Source: Bradyrhizobium sp. AZCC 1610 (GTDB lineage: Bacteria; Pseudomonadota; Alphaproteobacteria; Rhizobiales; Xanthobacteraceae). Taken from it: a DNA stretch of 64,000 bases. How positions within the stretch are numbered: position 1 is the stretch's first letter; every line of letters begins with the position of its first letter. The stretch covers positions 310,001 to 374,000 of the forward strand of contig NZ_JAZHRR010000001.1 in the NCBI RefSeq assembly GCF_036924515.1, in the 5' to 3' direction. This document shows positions 1-7,881 of this stretch, in pieces. A program made the translations under genes and the position numbers. The notes beneath the pieces are model-generated. The model was not told where the DNA came from and searched no databases. It saw only the letters and a program-made list of their open reading frames with translations.

Positions 1-1035
1 CCGTTTCACCTTGTGATGGCGGTGACCGCAACGGCATGGGGCTTCGGCGGCCCGCTCTGGTCCGCGCAAGAGAGCGTGATCTTCGGTGGCAGGCAAAAGG
101 TCGTGATGAAACGCGATTTCGAGCGGTGGACCGCGCCTAACCCCACCGGGGAAGCGGATGTAATGATGGCGCCCGGGCAATTGCTTCAACGCTTGCACGC
201 TCAGGTGCCCGATTTTGAGCCTAAGGTCATGGTCTTCAAGAATTTCGGAGATAAAGCCGCTGCCGTGAGATTCGTAGGAGCCGAGCGCGGCTATGTTGGG
301 CATACAAGCTTCGGAGGCGTCATGCTCAGCGCCGTGACCGGCAATCTCATCAAGGATAATCGTGCATCGCGCCAAGACCCGGACCGGCGAGCGTCGACAA
401 CAATCTTCGCCCTCCATACAGGGGAGTATGGCGGGATCACGATCACATGGGCCTATTTCTTCCTCGGATTTTCCGGGGCATGGCTGTTCTATTCGGGCAA
501 TCTGCTGTGGATAGAGACGCGGCGGAAGAACGCTCGCAAGGGCGGCGAGGTCGAGCAATCGCGCTCGACCCGACTGCTCGGCAGCGCGACCGTAGGCGTC
601 TGCCTCGGCTGCGTCGCAGGCATCTCGCTCACCATCGTCGCGGCCAAATGGCTGCACGGCCGCGTCGCCGATCTCAATGCGTGGCACGCATATATCTACT
701 ACGCCGTGTTCCTCGGTTCGGTCGCATGGGCCTTCGCATGGGGTGCGGCGCGCTCGGCCGTGCATCTGCTGTGGCTGTGCGCTGCCGCGACGATGTCGAT
801 CCCGCTGACGACTGCACTGGCGCTGCTGTTCCCGGCGCTGGGCATGTGGGCGCATAGCAGTGCGGCAACCATTGGCGTCGATGTTGTCGCTGTTATCGGC
901 GCGTTCTGCTTCGCCCGGATGGCGATCGCCACCACACGCCGGATCAGGAGCGGTCCCGCCGACAGCATCTGGTCCATCCGCAAGGCCAATGGCCGCACGG
1001 TGTCGCAAGAGGCTGCCGTGATCCCGGCGGAATGA
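1..1035 (+). CDS. PepSY-associated transmembrane protein, 5' end outside window
   Basis: The reading frame is open to the left edge, so the true start is upstream and this is the C-terminal part (about 345 residues visible). A soluble stretch is followed by LHTGEYGG, a motif typical of the last PepSY/PiuB-type segment, and then four or five hydrophobic helices between about residues 145 and 305. Proteins of this family are inner-membrane proteins usually found with TonB-dependent siderophore or heme uptake genes and sometimes act as reductases; the substrate cannot be read here. It is directly followed by exbB, exbD and tonB on the same strand, which supports a role in iron or heme acquisition. 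Family assignment is fairly sure; biochemical role is inference. Confidence 0.75.
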   Translation, partial: PFHLVMAVTATAWGFGGPLWSAQESVIFGGRQKVVMKRDFERWTAPNPTGEADVMMAPGQLLQRLHAQVPDFEPKVMVFKNFGDKAAAVRFVGAERGYVGHTSFGGVMLSAVTGNLIKDNRASRQDPDRRASTTIFALHTGEYGGITITWAYFFLGFSGAWLFYSGNLLWIETRRKNARKGGEVEQSRSTRLLGSATVGVCLGCVAGISLTIVAAKWLHGRVADLNAWHAYIYYAVFLGSVAWAFAWGAARSAVHLLWLCAAATMSIPLTTALALLFPALGMWAHSSAATIGVDVVAVIGAFCFARMAIATTRRIRSGPADSIWSIRKANGRTVSQEAAVIPAE

Positions 1036-1187
1036 CCATGCACGGGCCCACAGCCAGGGCCTGCGCGCCGAAACTGAAAAGGCATGTCAACAAGCTTCCC
1101 GACCGGGAGGTGCGCCGCAAGCCAGCCAGCTCCGGACCTCCAGAGCAAGCCAGCCAGCGGATGCTTCCCCAACAGAAAGAGCCAGGA

Positions 1188-1505
1188 ATGAAGCGTGCCT
1201 CTGAAGCAGCATTAGGAAGAATGCCGATCCGAAAGATTGCGCGCGTCGTGCTCGCGTCGCTGCTTATGTTTGCAAGCGTGTCCGGCCCCCTGCGCGCGCA
1301 GGAGCAACAACCGCAACAGCAACCGGCTGCGGCGCCTCAGCCACCGGCGGTATCTGCGCCACCTGCGCCGACCGCTGATCCAGCACCCGCTCCGCCTGCA
1401 TCGGCCGCACCGGGCGGACCTCTCGCTGGAGTGTCTGCGGCCGATCCGTTGACAGAACCGCCGGCCGCCACACCGCCGGCGACGACGGCGCCGCGCAACA
1501 CTGCC
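1188..1505 (+). other. exbB: 5' part of exbB (signal peptide and Pro/Ala-rich linker), out of frame with the exbB body
   Basis: From ATG 1188, or ATG 1221 which has aggaaga just before it, this frame encodes a signal-peptide-like segment (MPIRKIARVV, then LASLLMFASVSG) and a Gln/Pro/Ala-rich linker, as is usual at the N-terminus of rhizobial ExbB. At about 1500 the sensible reading jumps to the next frame, which resumes with LPHDLSPWGMF. That stretch lies upstream of the first start codon of the exbB body, so it must belong to the same original protein. One extra base near 1495-1505 explains it. It may be a true frameshift mutation or a sequencing error. Confidence 0.6.
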
Positions 1506-1527
1506 GCACGACCTGTCGCCGTGGGGC

Positions 1528-2286
1528 ATGTTCATGCAGGCCGACATCGTCGTGAAGGCGGTGATGGTGGGGCTCGCCTTCGCCTCGCTCGTGACCTGGA
1601 CGGTCTGGCTCGGCAAAGGCCTCGAACTGGCCGGTGCCAAGCGCAAGGCAAGGAGTGCAACCCGCAAGCTGCAACGCGCCGATAGTCTCACCGAGGCGAC
1701 GCGCGAGATCGATGCGGGCTGGACCCGGTCGGGACCTGTGGCCGATCTTGTTCATGCGGCTGCCCGCGAGTTGAAGCGCTCGCCCGACCTGTCGGCCGAG
1801 GGCGTGAAAGAGCGGCTTGCGATCGCCTTGTCACGGATCGAGGCGAGCGCTGGCCGCAGCATGACGCGCGGCACGGGCCTGCTGGCGACGATCGGTGCGA
1901 CGGCACCGTTCGTCGGCCTGTTTGGGACGGTCTGGGGCATCATGAACTCGTTCATCGGCATCAGCTTGAGCAAGACCACAAACCTCGCGGTCGTCGCGCC
2001 TGGCATTGCCGAGGCATTGCTGGCGACCGCAATCGGCCTCGTCGCCGCGATCCCAGCCGTCATCATCTACAACGTGTTCGCACGCGCTATCGCTGGCTAC
2101 CGCGCGCTTCTGTCCGATGCCTCGGGCGAAGTCCTGCAGCACCTCTCGCGCGATCTGGAAAGGCACGCCAGGGTCGACGCTGCAGGTCATGCCGCAGCGA
2201 CGCATTCGCGTCCTTCCGTCGATGAGCGCGCGGTTCCTGTCGATCAGCTGCCCCGCGCTGCGACGGCGCGCCGTTCGGGGGAGTAA
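1528..2286 (+). CDS. exbB: TonB-system energizer ExbB (MotA/TolQ/ExbB proton channel)
   Basis: ExbB forms the inner-membrane proton channel that, with ExbD, uses proton motive force to drive TonB. The 252-residue frame shows the three expected helices: about residues 8-27, 113-138 and 158-185. Family hallmarks are GATAPFVGLFGTVWGIM and APGIAEALLATAIGLVAAIP. The first ATG in this frame is 1528, but homologous sequence (LPHDLSPWG) continues upstream to about 1501 without a start codon, and the signal peptide lies in another frame, so the intact gene should begin at 1188 or 1221. As it stands the gene is either frameshifted or starts internally without a clear ribosome binding site. It is followed 3 bp later by exbD. 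Confidence 0.85.
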   Translation: MFMQADIVVKAVMVGLAFASLVTWTVWLGKGLELAGAKRKARSATRKLQRADSLTEATREIDAGWTRSGPVADLVHAAARELKRSPDLSAEGVKERLAIALSRIEASAGRSMTRGTGLLATIGATAPFVGLFGTVWGIMNSFIGISLSKTTNLAVVAPGIAEALLATAIGLVAAIPAVIIYNVFARAIAGYRALLSDASGEVLQHLSRDLERHARVDAAGHAAATHSRPSVDERAVPVDQLPRAATARRSGE

Positions 2287-2289
2287 GCT

Positions 2290-2775
2290 ATGGCCGTCAC
2301 GCTCAAGGACCCGCAGGACGGCGACCTCACCGAGGTCAGCGACATCAATGTCACACCGTTCATCGACGTGATGCTCGTCCTGCTCATCATCTTTATGGTC
2401 GCCGCGCCGCTGTCCACGGTCGATGTCGCCGTGGATTTACCCGTCTCCAACGCCCAGCAGCAGCCGCGGCCGGACAAGCCGGTGTTCCTGACGGTCAAGT
2501 CCGACCTGACGCTGGCGCTCGGCAATGAGGACATCCCGCGTAGTGGGTTGCGGGCCACACTCGACCAGCAGACCAACAACGACCGCGAGCAGCGCATCTT
2601 CGTCCGCTCTGACGGTGCCGTAGCCTATCGCGAGCTCATGAACGTCATGAATTTGTTGAGACAGGCGGGGTACTTGAAGATCGCATTGGTCGGTCTCGAA
2701 GATGTCGGGCAGGTGATCGGGCCCGGCACGCTGCCCGCGGCGCCCTCTCGAGCGGCAGGGCCGCCGCAGCCATGA
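2290..2775 (+). CDS. exbD: TonB-system accessory protein ExbD
   Basis: ExbD is the single-pass partner of ExbB and carries the proton-conducting aspartate. The 161-residue protein has a short cytoplasmic N-terminus, the diagnostic INVTPFIDVMLVLLIIFMV helix at about residues 18-37 with the conserved Asp, and a periplasmic domain with the usual VFLTVKSDLTLALGN region. Length is slightly above that of classic ExbD because of a Pro/Ala tail. The gene starts 3 bp after exbB and its stop overlaps the tonB start by 4 bp (ATGA), so the three are translationally coupled. Confidence 0.93.
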   Translation: MAVTLKDPQDGDLTEVSDINVTPFIDVMLVLLIIFMVAAPLSTVDVAVDLPVSNAQQQPRPDKPVFLTVKSDLTLALGNEDIPRSGLRATLDQQTNNDREQRIFVRSDGAVAYRELMNVMNLLRQAGYLKIALVGLEDVGQVIGPGTLPAAPSRAAGPPQP

Positions 2776-3620
2776 TCGACTGGCGTGATCCCGATGGGCG
2801 GCCCGAGCGGAAGATCACGGCGCTCTCCGTGCTGCGCTGGACCACGGCTGCGACGCTTGTGCTTGCCGTGCACGGCGGGGCGGCGTGGATGGCGCTGAAT
2901 TGGAAACCGGCGGAGGCGGCAGGAGAGCCGCCACCCGCCGTGATGATCGAGCTTGCTCCGCTGGCCGTCGCGCCGGAAGCGCCGCCGCAGGACGTCGCAC
3001 CCGGTCCGCAGATGACGGAGGCGCAAACCGAGCTCAAGCCCGAGGAACCGAAGAAACCAGTCGAAGACCCCGAGGAGAAGCCGGACGCCGTCGTACAAGA
3101 GCTCGAGAAGCCGATCGAGAAGCTGCCTGAGAAACCCAATGCGGACGCGGTGCTCAGCCCTACACCGCAGCCGCCGCAACCCGATCCGGTCAAGAAGCCA
3201 CCGCCCAAGGCGGTCGAGAAGAAAAAGCCGATCGACCCGAAGAAGACGCGCGCACCGCAGACCACGGCGCCGCCGACCTCGCAGGCCCAGCGCGCCGATC
3301 GCGCGGCCGCGCCCAACGCCAATGCCTCGCTCGATCCCTCGATGTCGCCGGCGTCCTGGCGTGGCTCCCTGATGGCGCATCTCAACCGTCACAAGCGCTT
3401 CCCGCCGGGCGCCGCCGGCACCGGCACCGTCACTGTCGCCTTCATGATCGACCGTTCGGGCCGTGTGCTCAGCGCGCGCCTCGTTCGCGGCTCCGGCGAT
3501 GCCGCCCTCGATGCCGAAGCCGTCGCGCTGCCGCGCCGCGCGAGCCCGGTGCCCGCGCCACCGCCCAATGTCGGCGGCGGCTCCGTCACGCTCGCCGTTC
3601 CGATCAGGTTCAACCGATAA
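2772..3620 (+). CDS. tonB: Energy transducer TonB
   Basis: TonB spans the periplasm and transmits energy from ExbBD to outer-membrane receptors. The 282-residue protein has an N-terminal membrane anchor (about residues 21-40), a long Pro/Lys/Glu-rich stretch (about 50-170, with repeated EKP, PKKP and PPQP elements) and a C-terminal TonB domain from about 195 to the end, including FPPGAAGTGTVTVAFMIDR and a terminal VPIRFNR. The start overlaps exbD by 4 bp and the stop shares one base with the next start. The context points to heme or siderophore import. Confidence 0.92.
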   Translation: MIDWRDPDGRPERKITALSVLRWTTAATLVLAVHGGAAWMALNWKPAEAAGEPPPAVMIELAPLAVAPEAPPQDVAPGPQMTEAQTELKPEEPKKPVEDPEEKPDAVVQELEKPIEKLPEKPNADAVLSPTPQPPQPDPVKKPPPKAVEKKKPIDPKKTRAPQTTAPPTSQAQRADRAAAPNANASLDPSMSPASWRGSLMAHLNRHKRFPPGAAGTGTVTVAFMIDRSGRVLSARLVRGSGDAALDAEAVALPRRASPVPAPPPNVGGGSVTLAVPIRFNR

Positions 3621-4228
3621 TGTCCCGCAAACCCATCTCGTTGACGGCTCTCTCCCTTGTCGCCGTCGTGCTAACCGTGGTGATAAACGCGGCCTTGGCG
3701 CAGCAGGCGACACCCACACCGCGTCTCGGCCGAGGCCAGGCCCCGACCGTGCAACAGCCGGCTGCGCCCGCTGCGACGCTGCCGAACGGCGCATCTTCGA
3801 TCAACGAGACTTACGGCGACTGGACGGTCGATTGCCGGATCGCCGACGGCCAGAAGCAATGTCTTCTGTCGCAAGCCCAGGGCAACAATCAATCCGGCCA
3901 GCGCATCTTCGCGATCGAGCTGCATCCGCCTGCGGACGGCAAGACCGAAGGCACGATCCTGATGCCGTTCGGGCTCAATCTCGACAGCGGCGCGATCCTC
4001 AAGCTCGACGACAGGGACCTCGGCAAAGGGCTGCGTTTCTCGACTTGCGTACCCCAGGGTTGCCTGCTGCCCGTGAGCTTCCCGACCGTGGCGACTGACG
4101 CGATTCGCAAGGCAGGAAAGCTCGTCGTCGCATCTCTCAATCTGTCCAGCGGGGACGCCGTCACCTTCAACGTGTCGTTGAACGGTTTCGGCGCCGCGCT
4201 CGACCGAACGAGCCAACTCGCGAGGTAA
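3620..4228 (+). CDS. Invasion-associated locus B (IalB) family secreted protein
   Basis: A 202-residue protein with an N-terminal signal peptide (about residues 1-27, ending ALAQQ) and the IalB fold hallmark YGDWTVDCR at about 66, then a Cys-containing FSTCVPQGCL at about 141 and a C-terminal FNVSLNGF. IalB-family proteins are periplasmic or surface proteins of alphaproteobacteria; their molecular role is largely unknown outside Bartonella. The start overlaps the tonB stop, so it belongs to the exbBD-tonB operon, an association suggesting a link to iron or heme uptake. That functional link is inference. Confidence 0.85.
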   Translation: MSRKPISLTALSLVAVVLTVVINAALAQQATPTPRLGRGQAPTVQQPAAPAATLPNGASSINETYGDWTVDCRIADGQKQCLLSQAQGNNQSGQRIFAIELHPPADGKTEGTILMPFGLNLDSGAILKLDDRDLGKGLRFSTCVPQGCLLPVSFPTVATDAIRKAGKLVVASLNLSSGDAVTFNVSLNGFGAALDRTSQLAR

Positions 4229-4273
4229 AGCCACCAGTCCGTCATCCGATCAAGAAGCCGAAGGGAGGCTCGT

Positions 4274-4553
4274 ATGCAAAACACCGTTGAGATGTTCGCT
4301 CGAAAACCCCTGCCGCGGCCGGCGCCGAAGCCGCCGCGGCGAACCCGACGAAGTCTGCTGGCGCGGCTGCCCACGCTCGAACGCTTCTGGGCCTCCGCCT
4401 GCCGGATGAGCGCATCCTGAAGCGGGATCTCCGCATCGACAGTATTCGCGGTTGAAGAACCGATATGGCCCAGACGGGAAAGCTGGATTCGTCAGCGGCA
4501 TGGCGAACGCGCTCGCGCACGCAAGTCTCGTGTTTCATTGGCGTAACTCCTGA
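4274..4553 (+). pseudogene. Small unknown gene downstream of ialB, apparently frameshifted
   Basis: A strong ribosome binding site (GGGAGG at 4263-4268) precedes ATG 4274. This frame reads 48 residues, basic and Pro-rich, to TGA 4418. A protein-like continuation (RQYSRLKNRYG, then GFVSGMANALAHA, ending FHWRNS) lies in the neighbouring frame up to TGA 4551, so a single extra base near 4410-4420 would join them into one protein of about 92 residues. I do not recognise the product. It could instead be a genuine 48-residue ORF at 4274-4420. A GC-rich hairpin follows. Confidence 0.4.
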
Positions 4554-4570
4554 TCGTTTTTGATGGGAGC

Positions 4571-4590
4571 GGGGCCACGCTTGCGGCCCC
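4571..4590. terminator. GC-rich hairpin between convergent genes
   Basis: ggggcc and ggcccc flank an 8-base loop. It lies between the + strand tonB-ialB operon end and the - strand MBL gene, so it could serve both. No clear T-run follows on either strand, so intrinsic termination is only a guess. Confidence 0.35.
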
Positions 4591-4604
4591 GACCTTACAA
4601 GCGG

Positions 4605-5558
4605 TCAGTAGTCCCACCAGGCCGGTACCCAACGAAAGACGTCGCCGGCGGCCGCCACCCGGCCGATGGATGGGAACGGCATGTGAGTCGCCGCCAGTAG
4701 CCCGCCGGTCGCCGCCAGCTCCCGCAAAAGACGGAGTCGGACGCGGATCGCCTCCTCGGGGTCGTGTTCGAAGCCGTTGTGCCAGTCGGGGTGGTCGAAC
4801 GAGACCGGGAATAAGGCGTCGCCAGCGAACATCAGCCGGTCGCCGCCGGACGCCAGGCGGACCACGCTGTGCCCGGGGGTGTGGCCGCCTGTGCGACTGA
4901 CGACAACGCCCGGCGCCACCTCGTACTCCTCCTCGAACGGCCGCAACTGGCTGCGGTACTCGTTCAAGAACCGCGTGGCGGCCGACCGAGCCACGTCCGC
5001 AAGCGCCGGCGGCATGGCGGTGCGGGAGAAATCGGGTGACGCCCAGAACTTGACCTCCGCGGCAGACACGTGGATCCGCAGATCCGGCCGAAGCCGGTCC
5101 TTCACCCCGTCGACGAGCAGTCCTCCAACGTGGTCAAAGTGCATGTGGGTCAGCACCACGTCGGTCACCGACCCAAGATCGATGCCGGCGGCCTCCAGTC
5201 GCAGGCCCAACTGCCCCGCCCGCGGAAAGTCCGGGTACTCCGCCCCTAGCCCGCTGTCGATGAGGATGGTCTGGCCGCCACTACGCACCACGACCTCGTT
5301 CAGCGCCCAATCGAACGCGTCCCGCGACAGGAACATGTTGTCCAGCCAGGCCCCCCGGACGGCCGGGTCGGCGTTGGTCGCCATGGACTCGGATGGCGGA
5401 GTGAGCACCCCATCGCTGATCACCAGCACGTCAATCTCACCGACCCGCAGCGCATAGCGCGACGGAACCAGCTCGTTGGGCACCGGTCTACCGGTGTGTG
5501 CGATGTTATCCAGGCTCATGTTTCTCTCCTGCTGAGTGTTCCGGATCATCTGATTCAT
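4605..5558 (-). CDS. MBL-fold metallo-hydrolase
   Basis: A 317-residue metallo-beta-lactamase-fold hydrolase. The metal-binding motif HMHFDH is at about 138-143, further ligands are GGHTPGHS (about 225-231), the GDALF aspartate (about 247) and a late His in ATHMPFPS (about 292). The layout fits lactonase- or SoxH/AttM-like MBL enzymes; the substrate cannot be told. Two starts are possible: ATG at 5558 with aggag 7 bases upstream, or ATG at 5519 (MSLDNIAH) with aggaga upstream; the longer form is given. There is no signal peptide, so it is probably cytoplasmic. It lies about 100 bp downstream of the flavoprotein gene on the same strand and may be co-transcribed with it. Confidence 0.85.
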   Translation of the reverse strand: MNQMIRNTQQERNMSLDNIAHTGRPVPNELVPSRYALRVGEIDVLVISDGVLTPPSESMATNADPAVRGAWLDNMFLSRDAFDWALNEVVVRSGGQTILIDSGLGAEYPDFPRAGQLGLRLEAAGIDLGSVTDVVLTHMHFDHVGGLLVDGVKDRLRPDLRIHVSAAEVKFWASPDFSRTAMPPALADVARSAATRFLNEYRSQLRPFEEEYEVAPGVVVSRTGGHTPGHSVVRLASGGDRLMFAGDALFPVSFDHPDWHNGFEHDPEEAIRVRLRLLRELAATGGLLAATHMPFPSIGRVAAAGDVFRWVPAWWDY

Positions 5559-5660
5559 TTTAGGACTCCTGTGCTCTATGTGACGTTCGATCTTGGTGCT
5601 GGATTTCTGGGTGGGTCGCGCTTCACGCGTGGGAAGCGCAGCCGATGCTTAGTGTGGTAT

Positions 5661-6866
5661 TCAGAGATCGGTGACCCGCTCCGGATCGGCCGAGGCGAGC
5701 GCAGCGGCGCGCTCGGCTTTCGGCGGATAGATCCAGACGGTGTTGATCTCCTGCTTGGTCTTCTTGGCGACGTCGCCCACCAACTCCACCTTTCGCTCCC
5801 AGCCCCGCGTGAATAGCGCGCCGGCTTCGCCGAGATCGAGACAGGTGACGTAGGTCTTCTGGTGGTAGGGCCGGGTCGGAACGCCGAGGAGCTCGGCTGC
5901 GGCGTTGTTGCCGGCAAAGGCGCCCATCCGCGTGGCGTGCTGGCACGACATCAGCGCATAGTTGCCGTCGTCGTCGCAGGCGGCACGGGCCGCATCGCCG
6001 GTGGCGAAGACGCCCTGGACGCCCGGCACGCGCAAACAGCGATCGACCAGCAGGCGGCCGAAATTGTCACGTTCGGCCGGGATTTGCTGGGTCAACGGGG
6101 CAGCGCGAATGCCGGCCGCCCAGATCACGGTCTCCGTCTCGATGTGCTCGCCGTTTGAAAGCGTGACGCCGGACTTGTCCAGCGAGGCGACGCCGGCGCC
6201 GAGCCGGGTTTCCACGCCCACCTTCTGCAGGGCTTCCTCGATGACGGGGCGGGGGCCTTCGCCCATATCGGGGGCGATCGCCGGGTTGCGTTCGACGATG
6301 ATGACGCGCGGCTTGGCATTCTTGCCGAGGATCTCGCGAAGCCGCGTCGGCATTTCGGTGGCCGCTTCAATGCCGGTGAAACCGCCGCCGGCAACGACGA
6401 CCGTGTCGCGTCCGTTCATTGCCGGCCGATCGGCCAGGCGTTGCAGGTGTTTGTCGAGCGCAACTGCGTCATCGAAGTTGTCGACGCTAAAACCGTGTTC
6501 GGCAAGGCCGGGGATGTTCGGACGGAACAGCCGGCTGCCGGTGGCCACCACGAGGCGGTCGTAGGAGAGCGTCTTTCGCGTGCCCTTCGCCGTTGCGATC
6601 TGCACCATGCGCGACTTGGTGTCGATCGTCTCGGCGCTGCCTTGCACGTAGACGACGTCGATGGCCTTGAGGACATCGAGCAGCGGCGCGGTGAGGGTTT
6701 CGGGGTTCGGTTCGTAAAGCCGCGGACGGACCACCAGCGTCGGCTCTGGTGCAACCAGCGCGATCTCGAACTCCTCGGGCAATGCGCCCTGGATGTCGCG
6801 CAGGCGCGCAGCGGAAAGGGCGGCGTACATGCCGGCGAAGCCGGCGCCGATGATGACTAGTCGCAT
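5661..6866 (-). CDS. NAD(P)/FAD-dependent oxidoreductase, type II NADH dehydrogenase-like
   Basis: A 401-residue pyridine nucleotide-disulfide-type oxidoreductase. The N-terminal FAD-binding IGAGFAG is at residues 6-12, a second dinucleotide motif VAGGGFTGIEAA at about 158-169, and the FAD ATGDAAR motif at about 293. Size and arrangement match membrane-associated NDH-2-type NADH:quinone reductases, which lack disulfide cysteines; none is seen in the usual CxxxxC position. The exact electron acceptor is unknown. The start ATG is preceded by gaggaga at a good distance. The next gene on this strand is the MBL hydrolase. Confidence 0.82.
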   Translation of the reverse strand: MRLVIIGAGFAGMYAALSAARLRDIQGALPEEFEIALVAPEPTLVVRPRLYEPNPETLTAPLLDVLKAIDVVYVQGSAETIDTKSRMVQIATAKGTRKTLSYDRLVVATGSRLFRPNIPGLAEHGFSVDNFDDAVALDKHLQRLADRPAMNGRDTVVVAGGGFTGIEAATEMPTRLREILGKNAKPRVIIVERNPAIAPDMGEGPRPVIEEALQKVGVETRLGAGVASLDKSGVTLSNGEHIETETVIWAAGIRAAPLTQQIPAERDNFGRLLVDRCLRVPGVQGVFATGDAARAACDDDGNYALMSCQHATRMGAFAGNNAAAELLGVPTRPYHQKTYVTCLDLGEAGALFTRGWERKVELVGDVAKKTKQEINTVWIYPPKAERAAALASADPERVTDL

Positions 6867-6986
6867 GTGATTTTCTCCTCTGGTTTGATCTTCTCGGGCA
6901 CAGGCGCGTCACCGCCGCCGCTGCTCAAGTCGCGGCAAGCCTCGTGCGGTCGACGACGCGATTACGTGAAACGAAAGCGCCAGCTC

Positions 6987-7274
6987 TTACGGAGCGGTGC
7001 AGCCGGGCGTTGACGAACCCGGCGGCCAGCCGTGGCGAAAAACAATCGGCCGGGCAGAGCTCAGTCGCCAGTCCTGGTAGGGGAGCTGGGCGCCGTTCCC
7101 GGCCATGATGGAAATCACGGAATGAGCCCTTTGCGCGGGTTGTGGAATTTCCACTTCCTCGCCTGCGGCTGAAGTGAAGCGAACCGCCAACGAAAGTCCG
7201 TAGACGAGGGCGGTCGCGAGGCATTTCCGTCGTAATATGATTGCATCTCGGTTGACGAAGTTGTCCCAGGCCAT
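6987..7274 (-). pseudogene. Remnant of a secreted alpha/beta hydrolase
   Basis: A 95-codon frame begins with a decayed export-signal-like segment (NRDAIILRRKCLATALVYGLS) and continues with QLPYQDWRLSSARPIVFRHGWPP. The latter matches the start of the chloroperoxidase-type alpha/beta-hydrolase domain (consensus YYKDWG...PVVFSHGWPL). The frame ends about 20 residues later, long before the catalytic Ser, Asp and His would appear, and neither neighbouring frame clearly resumes it. The original enzyme would have been about 300 residues. Most likely a truncated, inactive gene in a zone rich in other fragments. Confidence 0.5.
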
Positions 7275-7315
7275 TGTCTGTCTCCGTCGATTGCTGGTGT
7301 GACATGGTAATGATC

Positions 7316-7396
7316 TAGCCGATCAGGCCTGCAACTGCGCCAGAGCGATTGCCGTACCTAGCGAGCTATTGCTGCTAACGCATGCGCTCACGCCAA
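7316..7396. repeat. Direct repeat copy 1 (AraC 3'-end plus flank)
   Basis: This stretch and 7677-7757 share ctagcSgat, then ctgcgccagagcgattgccg, then taacgc.tgcgct..cgccaatcgct, with small indels. The right part of both copies corresponds, on the minus strand, to the last codons of the AraC gene at 8653. It marks duplication and decay of the AraC locus. Confidence 0.6.
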
Positions 7397-7650
7397 TCGC
7401 TTGGGGCAGAATCGAATCTTGGCCAAGGCTGATGCTTGGCGCGCCATTTCGGACCGGGGCCACGCATGTAGTGCAGTTCGGGCCGGTAGCTGTCGCGTAT
7501 ATCCATAACCAGGTTGTGAACGACGCCGGCGAAGTCGGAGACTGTCTCGGCCGTCTTGCTGGCAAAACCAGACATCGCGGACCAGCGCGCAGAGGCCGGC
7601 GCGATCGCAGAGGGGCTGACGATGCTTTTCCAGATCATCTTTTTCTCCAT
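7375..7650 (-). CDS. Small hypothetical protein with an AraC-like C-terminal tail
   Basis: A 91-residue frame starting MEKKMIW; ATG codons at 7650 and 7638 are both possible, the second having ggag 6 bases upstream. The body contains RWSAMSGFASKTAE and VHNLVMDIRDSYRPELHYM, which reads like a natural small protein but is not one I can name. The last dozen residues (SAPSDWRERMR) match the C-terminal end of the AraC protein at 8653 (ETPSDWRRRMR), so the 3' end was probably replaced by recombination. It may be an expressed chimera or a remnant. Confidence 0.4.
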   Translation of the reverse strand: MEKKMIWKSIVSPSAIAPASARWSAMSGFASKTAETVSDFAGVVHNLVMDIRDSYRPELHYMRGPGPKWRAKHQPWPRFDSAPSDWRERMR

Positions 7651-7676
7651 CCGGTTGGATGTGGGAACTGTGATGA

Positions 7677-7757
7677 TCTAGCGGATAGGAGCTGCGGCTG
7701 CGCCAGAGCGATTGCCGTACCTGTAGAGCGATTGCTGTTAACGCCTGCGCTCCGCCA
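7677..7757. repeat. Direct repeat copy 2 (AraC 3'-end plus flank)
   Basis: Second copy of the repeat at 7316-7396. Here the AraC-derived part continues for about 120 further bases into the fragment at 7738-7879, so this copy retains more of the ancestral gene. Confidence 0.6.
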
Positions 7758-7879
7758 ATCGCTCGCTTTGCCCGGTCAGCTTTCCGAGCGCCGCAGCGAA
7801 AGCGGTCTGCGACGAATGGCCAAGCGCGGCCGCAATCGAAACGATGGATTCGTCGGTAGCACGTTCATCGCTTCTCTGG
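7738..7879 (-). pseudogene. Truncated AraC-family regulator, C-terminal fragment
   Basis: Reading leftward from about 7879, one frame gives EAMNVL, then after a shift the next frame gives DESIVSIAAALGHSSQTAF and AAALGKLTGQSERLAERRR, ending at TAA 7740-7738. This is the second helix-turn-helix of an AraC protein and aligns with QAMNML...VSVATALGYSSQTAF in the intact gene at 8653. Everything upstream is missing, and the fragment abuts the 3' end of the SDR gene with only a couple of bases between. It is a clear pseudogene fragment. Confidence 0.75.
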
Positions 7880-7881
7880 TG

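Noticed and set aside
4274-4553. Heme uptake protein HemP/HmuP after ialB
   Set aside because: The GKL-like stretch near the end invited this, but the conserved YRLRxTxxGKLIL core cannot be read in one frame; left as unknown.
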